A stretch of DNA of 64,000 nt, taken from assembly GCA_031366005.1 (NCBI GenBank), contig JANLZB010000094.1, forward strand, positions 50,684-114,683, read 5' to 3'. Shown here in pieces: positions 53,430-61,658 of this stretch; the stretch's first letter is position 1; each line of letters starts with the position of its first letter. Origin of the DNA: JANLUX01 sp031366005. Lineage in GTDB: Bacteria; Bacteroidota; Bacteroidia; AKYH767-A; OLB10. Made by a program: the position numbers and the translations under genes. Below the pieces are notes generated by a model. It saw nothing but the letters and a program-made list of their open reading frames with translations. It did not search any database and had not been told where the DNA came from.

Positions 53430-54575
53430 ATGATAATAAAACTTAATGCCAGAAATTTAATGGCATTATTATTAAATAAAGCATCCCGCATGGACTTGAC
53501 ATCTGTTCCAATAATTCCGCAGCGTAAAATTCGCGCTATTGCAAACGATCCTGTAAAATCAGCATCGGCAGTAAACCTGTTATATGTTACTGACACCGAA
53601 GCCGGCATTCAACGGAAAAAAAAACACAACGGATTTATTTATTTATTCAATAACAAACCCATAAGTGATAAAGAAGAATTAGAACGAATCAAAAGACTTG
53701 TGATTCCGCCTGCCTGGGAAAATGTGTGGATATGTAAAAATCATAACGGACATATTCAATGTACCGGACTGGATGCGCTAAAAAGAAAACAATACAAGTA
53801 TCATCCGCACTGGAATCATATACGTAATCAAACAAAATTTTACAGGCTTCTTGATTTTGGGGAACACCTTCCTCAATTGCGTTTGCAGGTTGAAAAAGAT
53901 GTGAGCCGAAAGGAACTCACCGAGGAAAAAGTCATTGCAACAGTCATCAGTGTGATGGAACGTACTTACATCAGAATAGGTAATAGTTCCTACGAAAAAC
54001 TTTATGGTTCTTATGGATTAACCACTTTAAAAGACAAGCATGTAAAGATCAATGGAGATACTTTGCAGTTTTCTTTCAAAGGAAAAAAAGGAGTGATGCA
54101 TGAGGTTACTATACGAAATAAAAAGCTTGCTCGTATAGTTAAGCAATGCCGTGATATTCCGGGCCAGGAGTTGTTTCAATATAAAGATGCCAATGGTATT
54201 TATCATACAGTGGATTCAGGCAAAGTGAATAATTATATCAAGGCAATAACACAAAAAGATTTTACTGCTAAAGATTTCAGAACATGGGCAGGTTCCATCA
54301 ATGCGCTGCGTGCTTTTAAGCAAATAGGTGAAGCAGAAACAGTAACAGAAACAAAAAAGAAAATTGTGGAAGCTTTGGATTTTGTAAGTACTCAGTTAGG
54401 CAACACCAGAACCGTGTGCAAAAAGTATTATGTTCATCCATTGATTTTAGAAATGTATGAGACAAAGTCTTTAAGTAACTATCTTGCAGAATTAGATAAA
54501 ATTGAAAAAGACGATAACAAAAGTGGTTTGACTCACGAAGAAAAAATACTTCTTAAAATTTTACAAACGAAATAA
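53430..54575 (+). CDS. DNA topoisomerase IB, poxvirus type
   Basis: A 381-residue enzyme that relaxes supercoils by nicking one strand through a 3'-phosphotyrosine. It has LVIPPAWENVWICKNHNGHI, DALKRKQYKYHPHW, RIGNSSYEKLYGSYGLTTLK and KDFRTWAGSINALRAF, the main catalytic-domain motifs. The catalytic tyrosine should be in RTVCKKYYVHPLILEMYE near residue 340. The first 25 residues are not conserved, so the start may lie later. It lies 18 nt upstream of the NDH-2 gene. Confidence 0.92.
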   Translation: MIIKLNARNLMALLLNKASRMDLTSVPIIPQRKIRAIANDPVKSASAVNLLYVTDTEAGIQRKKKHNGFIYLFNNKPISDKEELERIKRLVIPPAWENVWICKNHNGHIQCTGLDALKRKQYKYHPHWNHIRNQTKFYRLLDFGEHLPQLRLQVEKDVSRKELTEEKVIATVISVMERTYIRIGNSSYEKLYGSYGLTTLKDKHVKINGDTLQFSFKGKKGVMHEVTIRNKKLARIVKQCRDIPGQELFQYKDANGIYHTVDSGKVNNYIKAITQKDFTAKDFRTWAGSINALRAFKQIGEAETVTETKKKIVEALDFVSTQLGNTRTVCKKYYVHPLILEMYETKSLSNYLAELDKIEKDDNKSGLTHEEKILLKILQTK

Positions 54576-54593
54576 TAAAAACTTTTATTCTGT

Positions 54594-55871
54594 ATGGAAC
54601 TAATTCCGGAAACAAAACTGGTGCGTTTAGTAATTGTCGGTGGCGGGTTCGGTGGCATTCAGTTAGCGAAAAAACTCAGCAAGAAAAAATTTCAGGTGGT
54701 GATGATTGACCGAAATAATTATCACACATTTCAGCCGCTGCTTTACCAGGTCGCCACAGGTGGACTCGAACCTGATTCAATTGCATATCCTATCAGGAAA
54801 ATATTTCCTGGAAAGCGCAACATTATTTTCCGGGTAGCCGAAGCATTGGATGTAAAGCCTGAAGAACAAATTTTAGTTACTGATCTTGGTGAAATAAAAT
54901 ATGATCATTTAGTAATTGCTACCGGAAGCACTACCAACTTTTTTGGTAATAAAGAAATTGAAAACAATGCAATGACATTGAAAAGCGTTCCCGGTGCTTT
55001 GGATTTAAGAAGCCTGCTCTTGCAAAATTTTGAAAGAGTACTGATTGAAAACGATCCTGCCTTGCGCGAAAAATATTTAAACATTGTGATAGTAGGAGGA
55101 GGGCCCACAGGAGTGGAAATTGCGGGAGCGCTGGCAGAATTAAAACGGCATGTGTTACATAAAGATTATCCTGAGCTCAATGTGGACGAATTAAAAATAC
55201 ATGTCATCGAATCATCAGATAAATTGCTGGCAAGCATGAGCACACAGAGTTCTGACAAAGCAAAAATATTTTTAGAAAAACTTGGAGTACATATCTGGTT
55301 AAAAAATGTGGTGAAAAATTACCAGGATGAAAAAGTTTTGCTTGCCAGCGATACGGTAATCAATTGCAGCACTTTTATATGGACTGCAGGTGTTAAAGGA
55401 AGCGTTTTAAACGGATTGCCTCCCACCGTATTTACCGAAAGAGGAAACCGTTTAAAAGTGGATGTTTATAACAGAGTCATTAACTGCAAAAACATTTTCG
55501 CCCTTGGTGATGTTGCCGCAGTTATTGATGATCAGAATCAATTACCACATCCCATGCTTGCCCCGGTTGCAATACAGCAGGCCAAAAATCTTGCCCATAA
55601 CCTCAACATCAATAGCAACGAAAGCTGGAAAAAATTTAGTTACTTCGATAAAGGCAGCATGGCAACCATCGGCAGAAATAAGGCAGTGGCTGATATGAGA
55701 GCCCTGCATTTCCAGGGATTTTTTGCATGGCTTGTGTGGATGTTTATTCACCTCATGTCAATTGTGGGTTTCAGAAATCGCGTGGTAATTTTAATCAACT
55801 GGGTCTGGAATTATTTTAGTTACGACCGTGCCATCCGGTTAATCATACGTCCGTATAAGAAAAAAATTTAA
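54594..55871 (+). CDS. Type II NADH dehydrogenase-like flavoprotein (NDH-2)
   Basis: A 425-residue membrane-associated FAD/NAD(P) oxidoreductase that passes electrons from NADH to quinone without pumping protons. The FAD-binding motif is VIVGGGFGGIQLAKKL (about 13-28) and the NAD(P) motif IVIVGGGPTGVEIAGAL (about 163-180). NIFALGDVAAVID near residue 300 is the third flavin motif. A hydrophobic, amphipathic C-terminal stretch (FFAWLVWMFIHLMSIVGF) anchors it to the membrane. It is probably cotranscribed with the topoisomerase gene. Confidence 0.92.
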   Translation: MELIPETKLVRLVIVGGGFGGIQLAKKLSKKKFQVVMIDRNNYHTFQPLLYQVATGGLEPDSIAYPIRKIFPGKRNIIFRVAEALDVKPEEQILVTDLGEIKYDHLVIATGSTTNFFGNKEIENNAMTLKSVPGALDLRSLLLQNFERVLIENDPALREKYLNIVIVGGGPTGVEIAGALAELKRHVLHKDYPELNVDELKIHVIESSDKLLASMSTQSSDKAKIFLEKLGVHIWLKNVVKNYQDEKVLLASDTVINCSTFIWTAGVKGSVLNGLPPTVFTERGNRLKVDVYNRVINCKNIFALGDVAAVIDDQNQLPHPMLAPVAIQQAKNLAHNLNINSNESWKKFSYFDKGSMATIGRNKAVADMRALHFQGFFAWLVWMFIHLMSIVGFRNRVVILINWVWNYFSYDRAIRLIIRPYKKKI

Positions 55872-55944
55872 AGAGTTATCATTAGCATTTCATCCATGGC
55901 ATCGTTTTGATATATAAGAAGTAAGCTCGAAAAAAAATCACGAT

Positions 55945-56777
55945 ATGAAAAATTATTTCCTCATTGCCCTCTTAATAGCAGCGGCAGGTTGTCATAAAAA
56001 AACATCATTGGTAATAAGTGATCGTGACGGATGGCAGAAAATTGCTGAAACCACCGTTGATTTTCAAAAAGAGAAAGAAGAAATCAACCTTACCGGGCTC
56101 AACACATTTGCCAAGCTGCAGCTCGTTGTATTTGATGCATCCATCGAAATGCAGGATATGGATCTCTACTATGCAGATGGAAAAGTAGAGAACATTCCCC
56201 TTCGCACACAAATGGAAGATATAAAAAAAGCCGTGTCATTGATGTCCAGGGTAAAGAAAGTTCCATCACCAAAGTTGTATTCATTTACAAAACCCTGCCC
56301 AACAAAGACAAAGAAAAAGGCACCGTACAACTCTGGGGTTATAAATCAAACGTAGTAAACGAAAAAGCTGATAAAGCAAAAAACAGCGATGTTGATAACA
56401 AAAACCCTTCTACAGGCGAGGCACCTAAAACAGCCGTAGTAGTAGCAGAAAAAAGCGGTTGGATTCAAATCGCTACCACTGTTGTCGATTTTGCCAAAGA
56501 CAGTGATGAAATCAAAATAACAGGTAAAGATCAGTTCAGCCAGCTAAAATTAAAAGCCAAGGATACAGCCATACTCCTCGATGCCATCATCGTTTATTAT
56601 GAGGGCGACAACACCGTCCAGAAAATTAAAATCCCCATCATGCTAAAAGAAATGGAAGAAACAAAAAGCCTCGCCCTTGAAGGAGGCAAATCCATTTACA
56701 AATTAGTCCTCATTTACAAAACCGTTCCAAACCAGAAGAAAGAAAAAGCCGAAGTAGAAATCTGGGGGTTGAAATAA
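55945..56777 (+). pseudogene. Two-domain DUF2541-like lipoprotein, broken by a frameshift
   Basis: The frame from 55945 begins with a lipoprotein leader (FLIALLIAAAGC, Cys at about 16) and the first copy of the domain seen at 46029-46454 (DRDGWQKIAETTVDF). It is interrupted at a run of seven A at 56223-56229. In the next frame the domain resumes (SSITKVVFIYKTLPNK), followed by a linker and a complete second copy (SGWIQIATTVVDFAKD to KTVPNQKKEKAEVEIWGLK), ending at 56777. One extra A would restore the full protein. This may be a real inactivation, phase variation at a homopolymer, or a base-calling error. Confidence 0.75.
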
Positions 56778-56848
56778 CAGTTTAGCAAATTTTTAGAAAA
56801 CATACCATCACTCCTCAGCGACTGGTCACCATCATTGAATTGGGTTTC

Positions 56849-56878
56849 CCGTCATTGCGAGGCACGAAGCAATCTGTT
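56849..56878. repeat. Half copy of the GTCATTGCGAGG repeat
   Basis: GTCATTGCGAGGCACGAAGC and following bases match the left arm of the hairpin at 37071-37134; the right arm is missing. Confidence 0.75.
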
Positions 56879-56994
56879 AGTCATAAATCGGGATCATTTG
56901 CAAAGCTTTCTGATAAACACTGTCATTTCTAAACTTATTGCTGTCACTATTGCCTTTTATAATCATCCCAAAGCACAAAACCACTATTGTAATG

Positions 56995-57260
56995 CCCGGC
57001 AGAGTCACGAAATCCAAAGTCATAGCTTCCGCAAGCCCCAACATAGTCAGTAAATTTAAAGTCATTCTTTCTGCAAGGCCCGCAGAACGTCACGAAATCC
57101 AAAGTCATAGCTTTCCTAAGCCCCGGGATAGTTACGAAATCCAAAGTCATATCTTCTGCAAATCCTTGGGATAGTCATGAAATCCAAAGTCGTACCTCAT
57201 ACATAGCCTTGATATAGTTATGAAATCCAAAGTCACACCCTTTGCAATGCCATGAGACAC
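56995..57260. repeat. Tandem array with about 42-nt period
   Basis: At least six degenerate units of GTCACGAAATCCAAAGTCAT plus AGCTTCCGCAAGCCCCAACA-like sequence, with spacing of 42 or 43 nt. Weak similarity between the two half-units suggests an ancestral 21-nt unit. Short frames across it on both strands encode 14-residue repeats, which are by-products. Confidence 0.8.
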
Positions 57261-57486
57261 TCAGGAAAGTCAAATCACCTGTGTGTAGAAGCCTTGGGCA
57301 AGTTAGTGCAAGACCTCCGCAATCGTCCGGAAGCAAATCGACAGTAACCGGTAGCATCTTATCAATATTCTTTTTCTATCCGTCCAAATCCAAAAGCTAA
57401 CCACTCTAACCCCTCAGCAAATCACTTCAATCCGGCAACGCATCGTTTCTTATCGCAAATAAATAGCACCTGCACTGCACCAGCAA

Positions 57487-57576
57487 AACGCAATCAAGGA
57501 CAAAAGTAAGAGTAGCCATGGTTGGGTAAGCATTCCTCATCTGGCAGTTTATTTTATTTAGTTTCGTTTGGAAATC
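57487..57576 (+). promoter_or_regulatory. Upstream block of the accessory island, copy 1
   Basis: Core CTGGCAGTTTATTTTATTTA then GTTTCGTTTGGAAATC (57541-57576). TAGTTTCG inside it fits a -7 element. It precedes the DUF4386 gene. The more distant upstream part resembles copies 2 and 3 only loosely. Confidence 0.65.
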
Positions 57577-57639
57577 ATTTAACGGCAGTTGCTAAAAAGA
57601 AAAGTAAAGACTGAAAAATAATCGCCATATCTTATACGG

Positions 57640-58374
57640 ATGAATTCAAACCATAATACTACAATTTCACCACAAGTGTATGCACGCATTGGTGGCATAC
57701 TTTATCTCGTTATAATTCTCGCGGGCATGTTCTCAGTGTTAATTGTCAGAGAAAGGCTCATAGTTTCAGGAGATGCTGCTGCCACCTTTAATAATATCAG
57801 GGCTTCGCAGTTGCTGTGGCGCTTCGGCATTGCCTGCGACCTCTTAATGCACCTGTGCGATATACCCGTAATGTTTGCTGTCTATGTATTGTTAAGGCCT
57901 ACGCATAAAAACCTTGCTTTGCTTGCACTGTTATTTAATTTAATACAAACGGCAGTGCTGGCTGCGAATAAATTAAATCTATTCGCCCCCTTGTTCCTGC
58001 TTGGCAACGGCACGTATTTAAATGCCTTCCCCCCGCAACAGTTGCAGGCGATGAGTTACCTGTCTCTTAAAGCCCATGACTATGGCTTCGGCATCGGACT
58101 GTTATTCTTTGGATTTGTCTGCCTCGTTAACGGGTATTTAATCCGTAAGTCCGGTTATTTCCCCCGGCTCATCGGTTTACTTTTACAGGTTGCGGGCATC
58201 TGTTACCTCATACACAATTTTGCATTGATCCTTGCTCCTGAAGTTGCCAACAGGTTATTTCCTGCAATTATGCTCCCCGTATTCATTGCAGAATTATCAT
58301 TCAGCCTTTGGCTCATTATAAAAGGCGTAAATATGGTTAAATGGGATGAGCGTGTGGCTGCAACAACACTTTGA
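57640..58374 (+). CDS. DUF4386 family membrane protein
   Basis: A 244-residue inner-membrane protein with about six hydrophobic helices. It opens QVYARIGGILYLVIILAGMF and has the family motif HLCDIPVMFAVYVLLRPTHK. DUF4386 proteins are common in Bacteroidota and Actinobacteria and have no established function. It stands alone, preceded by copy 1 of the island's upstream block. Confidence 0.85.
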   Translation: MNSNHNTTISPQVYARIGGILYLVIILAGMFSVLIVRERLIVSGDAAATFNNIRASQLLWRFGIACDLLMHLCDIPVMFAVYVLLRPTHKNLALLALLFNLIQTAVLAANKLNLFAPLFLLGNGTYLNAFPPQQLQAMSYLSLKAHDYGFGIGLLFFGFVCLVNGYLIRKSGYFPRLIGLLLQVAGICYLIHNFALILAPEVANRLFPAIMLPVFIAELSFSLWLIIKGVNMVKWDERVAATTL

Positions 58375-58413
58375 AAGTTTTTTTTAGATTCAGAGGAAAA
58401 AAGGGTAACAAGT

Positions 58414-58503
58414 AAGCACAACCACCGACAAAAGAATGTAAAGTGGAACAGTTGGTGTTTAAGCTTTCCTGACCTATCAGTTTATTTTATTTAGTTTCGT
58501 TTG
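58414..58503 (+). promoter_or_regulatory. Upstream block of the accessory island, copy 2
   Basis: Core CTATCAGTTTATTTTATTTA then GTTTCGTTTG (58474-58503). The predicted -7 element TAGTTTCG (58492-58499) ends 8 nt before the AbiV-like ATG, leaving almost no leader. Confidence 0.7.
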
Positions 58504-58507
58504 TGAA

Positions 58508-59266
58508 ATGGACAATCAGTTAGAGCATTTAAATCATGATTCATTTAATGCTTTTAAAGAGCTATTTAAAAATTCAAATCAAAAATGGAAGTCAGCTCAG
58601 ACGTTAGCTGAAACAAAAGACTATGGTTCAGCAATATCATTATCTATTACGAGCATAGAGGAATTAATAAAGTCAATTATTAATGTACTTGATGCAAGAG
58701 GATTTGAGTTGAAAAGAATAATTGGAATGGAATCAATGCTCAGAGATCATCAGGTAAAGCATATCACTGCACTTAGCATTTCAATTATTGGTGTGATTGG
58801 CGAAGATTTTATACATTTATTGCAAATGTTTAAAGAAAAGCCAAATGAGCTTTTTAAACTTCTGAAAAGCATACAAAAAGATGGTCCGGATCATAGTAAG
58901 CTTAAAGGATATGTTCTAAAAAAAATTATTGTATTTAAAAACGAGTTTAAGTGGTTTAGTAAACTAGAACAAATGAGAAGAGAAGGATTGTATTGTGATT
59001 TTAATGGTAAATTAAAATCACCTATGCAAATTAATCACGATGATTATTTAGAAGTTCATTATAAACTAAAAAAAATTCATGATTTTGGAAAAATAATAAT
59101 TGAAAGTTATTTAGACAATAGTTACGAAGATTTGTTGAAAGATGTACTGCACCAAGTGAAATCTAATAATATTTATGAGCAAATTTCACAATCTATAGTT
59201 GAAAAAAGAAAGAGCAGAAAAAATCCCTTTAATATAATTGCGGATCAGCTGGATATTGAACTTTAA
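58508..59266 (+). CDS. AbiV-like (HEPN superfamily) abortive infection protein
   Basis: A 252-residue all-helical protein. The N-terminal helix pair (WKSAQTLAETKDYGSAISLS, ITSIEELIKS) carries the A-x(6)-A-x-L-x(3)-S/A-x-EE pattern of AbiV. RDHQVKHITAL and KLEQMRREGLYCDFNGK match the later conserved H-x-x-K and K-x-x-GLY-x-D motifs. AbiV was first described as a lactococcal protein that blocks phage replication after infection. Related HEPN proteins include ribonucleases. The C-terminal 70 residues are variable. It heads the second unit of the island and is followed 73 nt later by a uracil-glycosylase-fold gene. Confidence 0.75.
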   Translation: MDNQLEHLNHDSFNAFKELFKNSNQKWKSAQTLAETKDYGSAISLSITSIEELIKSIINVLDARGFELKRIIGMESMLRDHQVKHITALSISIIGVIGEDFIHLLQMFKEKPNELFKLLKSIQKDGPDHSKLKGYVLKKIIVFKNEFKWFSKLEQMRREGLYCDFNGKLKSPMQINHDDYLEVHYKLKKIHDFGKIIIESYLDNSYEDLLKDVLHQVKSNNIYEQISQSIVEKRKSRKNPFNIIADQLDIEL

Positions 59267-59339
59267 TCTCTTCTTTCCCAAGAGCCCGCTCGTGCATTAT
59301 CGAATTAAGCACCGATCAGGCTTGAAAGCAGCTTAAATT

Positions 59340-60026
59340 ATGACATATTTAAATAAACAAATGACGACAACTCATCAGTATTTAGACAAATATCCAATCT
59401 TGGCGGATAGTGAAAAACTTATCGTTGGAACAATTCATCCACATGATCATAATAGTTTTACTATTCCATTTTTCTATGGGAATGTGACAAGTCTTTGGAC
59501 ACTTTTAAGTGAAGCATTTCCTAATGACCTACAACGACCATTGACACTGGAAGGCATACTTAAATTTCTTAAAAACAAAAAGATATCAGTTAGTGACACA
59601 ATTAGAAAGTGTGACAGAAAAAATCCCACAGCATTGGACAAAGATCTTATTCCAATTGACTTGAATAAACAAATATTAGAGGATATTAGAAACTCTAAAA
59701 TCACCGAAATTTTGTTTACAAGCGGATTTGGTAAAAATAACGCTTTCAAACTTTTTTACGTTGACATTTTAGGACAAAAAATTACCCAGAACATTAAAAA
59801 TAATAGAGAAGTAATCCTTGACAAAAAGTTCTTCGAAAGACCTATAAAATTGACCGCCTTATATTCGCCATCTGGTTCTTCAAATGTTCCTCTCTCGACA
59901 AGTAAAATTTATTTGGACAACAAATATAAATATGCAACATCACAACGACCTGTTTACGATTTTAAAGTAGATTACTATCGGGACAACTTCAATAGAAAAA
60001 ATAAAACCGAACCACTATCAGGGTAG
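59340..60026 (+). CDS. Uracil-DNA-glycosylase-fold protein
   Basis: A 228-residue soluble protein. KLIVGTIHPHDHNSF with IPFFYGNVTSLWTLLSEAF (about residues 26-57) fits the first motif of the uracil/hypoxanthine-DNA glycosylase families (G-T-x-P ... FYY-x(2)-N-x(2)-W). ALYSPSGSSN near residue 180 stands where the second conserved loop lies. The usual catalytic Asp or Asn in the first motif is not clearly conserved, so enzymatic activity is uncertain. The fold call is moderately sure; a role in DNA repair or in defence against modified phage DNA is inference. The second Met at residue 8 is an alternative start. Confidence 0.6.
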   Translation: MTYLNKQMTTTHQYLDKYPILADSEKLIVGTIHPHDHNSFTIPFFYGNVTSLWTLLSEAFPNDLQRPLTLEGILKFLKNKKISVSDTIRKCDRKNPTALDKDLIPIDLNKQILEDIRNSKITEILFTSGFGKNNAFKLFYVDILGQKITQNIKNNREVILDKKFFERPIKLTALYSPSGSSNVPLSTSKIYLDNKYKYATSQRPVYDFKVDYYRDNFNRKNKTEPLSG

Positions 60027-60037
60027 CCTAAAAAAAT

Positions 60038-60178
60038 ATGGGACTAAAGATTAGCACAATAGCAGCAATTCAGGAAAGCGTAGAAAAAGTGTTTCCGTTT
60101 GAGCAAACCAATGAGGCGATGGCTTATGTGGAAACAGGACGTGCAAAAGGCAAGGTAGTTATCAAAGTGAAACTGTAA
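60038..60178 (+). pseudogene. C-terminal remnant of a zinc-type alcohol dehydrogenase
   Basis: A 46-codon frame that reads ESVEKVFPFEQTNEAMAYVE then TGRAKGKVVIKVKL. This is the last stretch of medium-chain dehydrogenases and quinone reductases (NADP-binding family), with nothing of the rest of the enzyme upstream. It marks a deletion or insertion boundary inside the island. Confidence 0.75.
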
Positions 60179-60249
60179 TATCAATAGTCCCCTTCGTCAT
60201 GCTGGAAGCAACTTGTCAAATAGCAGTAGAAAAGTTTGTAATCCCACCG

Positions 60250-60342
60250 CAGCCAACCAATACACGAGTGTGAAAGCAGAGTAGTTGTCTTTTGCGCTTT
60301 CCTCACCTATCAGTTAAATTTATTTAGTTTCGTTTGGAAATC
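60250..60342 (+). promoter_or_regulatory. Upstream block of the accessory island, copy 3
   Basis: Core CTATCAGTTAAATTTATTTA then GTTTCGTTTGGAAATC (60307-60342), with GCTTTCCTCAC just before, as in copy 2. The -7 candidate is TAGTTTCG at 60325-60332, 79 nt before the HD-ATPase ATG. Confidence 0.7.
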
Positions 60343-60410
60343 GTTTAGTGAGGAATCAAAAAACACTCTATTTTATATCTTTCCAAAATTAAATTATTAG
60401 TGATTGTAAT

Positions 60411-61658
60411 ATGCCAACAAAAAAAACAGCAGCAAAACCCATCAAGTTCATTGATAATTTCAAACAAACAGACCTTTGGAAGCATTTAATAACGACAAGT
60501 AAAGACGAGCCTAAACAACTTGTCGTCATCACAGATTTGGTTGAATATGCGCTTCCGCTTCTTGATAGGATTACAGATACATTTCCTACTTATACATTAC
60601 ACAATGGTCAGCATCAATTAAATGTACTGAATAGAATGGCTGATTTATTAGGGAAAAAGCTTAATAAATTAACATCACTCGAAACTGCCTTTTTAATCTT
60701 AAGTGCTTTCTATCATGACATCGGAATGGTGTTTACTGAAGCTGAAAGAGAGCAGTTAAAAAAAGAACATGACTTTAATGAGTTTCTTGATAAACAGCCT
60801 GCCGCAAAGCTGGCTGTAAATTCATTGCAAGAATTGTCAATTGATATTGCAGAGTGGTACTGTCGTTGGGCACATGCTAAAAGAGTTTGGATTTACCTTG
60901 ATAAAAAGGAAGATAAACTAAAATGGGAAGGAGTAAGTTTTAAAAATAAATTAGGTGAAATTTGCCAAAGCCATAATATGGATACTTCCTATTTAAAAGA
61001 GGATAAATTTGAAATTGATTTTTGGGGAAGTGCCGATCTGAGATTTTGTTCAGTAATTCTAAGGCTTGCCGATATTTTAGATTTTGATAATAGTCGTTCT
61101 CCAGAAAGTGTATTTGAATATTTAAAATTAGACAACCCTCATACATATCGGGAAAAAGAGAGCTATAGGGAATGGCAAAAACATCTTGCTTCTAAAGGAT
61201 TTTCATTTAATGAATGGGACGCAATTACACCTTATGAAATAGATTTTAAAGCTTCTCCCACTCATCCTGCTGTGGAGAGCGACATTAGAGAATTTTTAGA
61301 TACCATAGAACTTGAATTGCAACAATGTTCTACAATTATTAAATTCTGTTCTGAGAGATGGAAAACTTTTGCATTACCTGATAAAATTAAGCGTAACAAT
61401 ATTCGAAGTCAAGGATACAAATTTGGCAACTATAAATTTTCGCTTGATCAGGAGCAAATACTCAATTTGTTAATGGGAGAAAATTTGTATTCTGACCATT
61501 ATGTTTTCATCCGTGAATTGATTCAAAATGCCATTGATACCAGTCGCGATAGAGAATTTCATGAACATAAAAATGGTAATCACCATTTTAAAGCAGAACC
61601 TATTGAAGTATCTTGTTGGATTGACAATGATGGCTATCGTTTGGTTACGAATCGATGA
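60411..61658 (+). CDS. HD-domain plus Hsp90-type ATPase, N-terminal part (frameshifted)
   Basis: 415 residues up to a premature stop. Residues about 60-225 form an HD-type domain: H64 and H68 (TLHNGQHQLNV), H102-D103 (SAFYHDIGMVF) and D221 (RLADILDFD), a complete metal-site set for a phosphohydrolase or nucleotide-binding role. After a linker, residues 360-415 begin a GHKL ATPase: N box FIRELIQNAIDTSRD with E369 and N373. The frame ends just after GYRLVTNR, in the middle of the ATPase. The domain continues in the next frame (61528-63525), so the original protein was about 1,035 residues. Confidence 0.75.
   Translation: MPTKKTAAKPIKFIDNFKQTDLWKHLITTSKDEPKQLVVITDLVEYALPLLDRITDTFPTYTLHNGQHQLNVLNRMADLLGKKLNKLTSLETAFLILSAFYHDIGMVFTEAEREQLKKEHDFNEFLDKQPAAKLAVNSLQELSIDIAEWYCRWAHAKRVWIYLDKKEDKLKWEGVSFKNKLGEICQSHNMDTSYLKEDKFEIDFWGSADLRFCSVILRLADILDFDNSRSPESVFEYLKLDNPHTYREKESYREWQKHLASKGFSFNEWDAITPYEIDFKASPTHPAVESDIREFLDTIELELQQCSTIIKFCSERWKTFALPDKIKRNNIRSQGYKFGNYKFSLDQEQILNLLMGENLYSDHYVFIRELIQNAIDTSRDREFHEHKNGNHHFKAEPIEVSCWIDNDGYRLVTNR

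Larger units (their letters stand above)
56778..57639. other. Gene-free stretch with repeats before the accessory island
   Basis: About 860 nt without a gene. It holds a half copy of the GTCATTGCGAGG repeat (56849-56878), a tandem array of about 42-nt units (56995-57260) and the first copy of the island's upstream block (57487-57576). The 270 nt between array and block have nothing I recognise. Confidence 0.7.

Noticed and set aside
56835..57357. Short frames around the 42-nt array
   Set aside because: They read through the repeat in several phases with no conserved start; by-products of the period.
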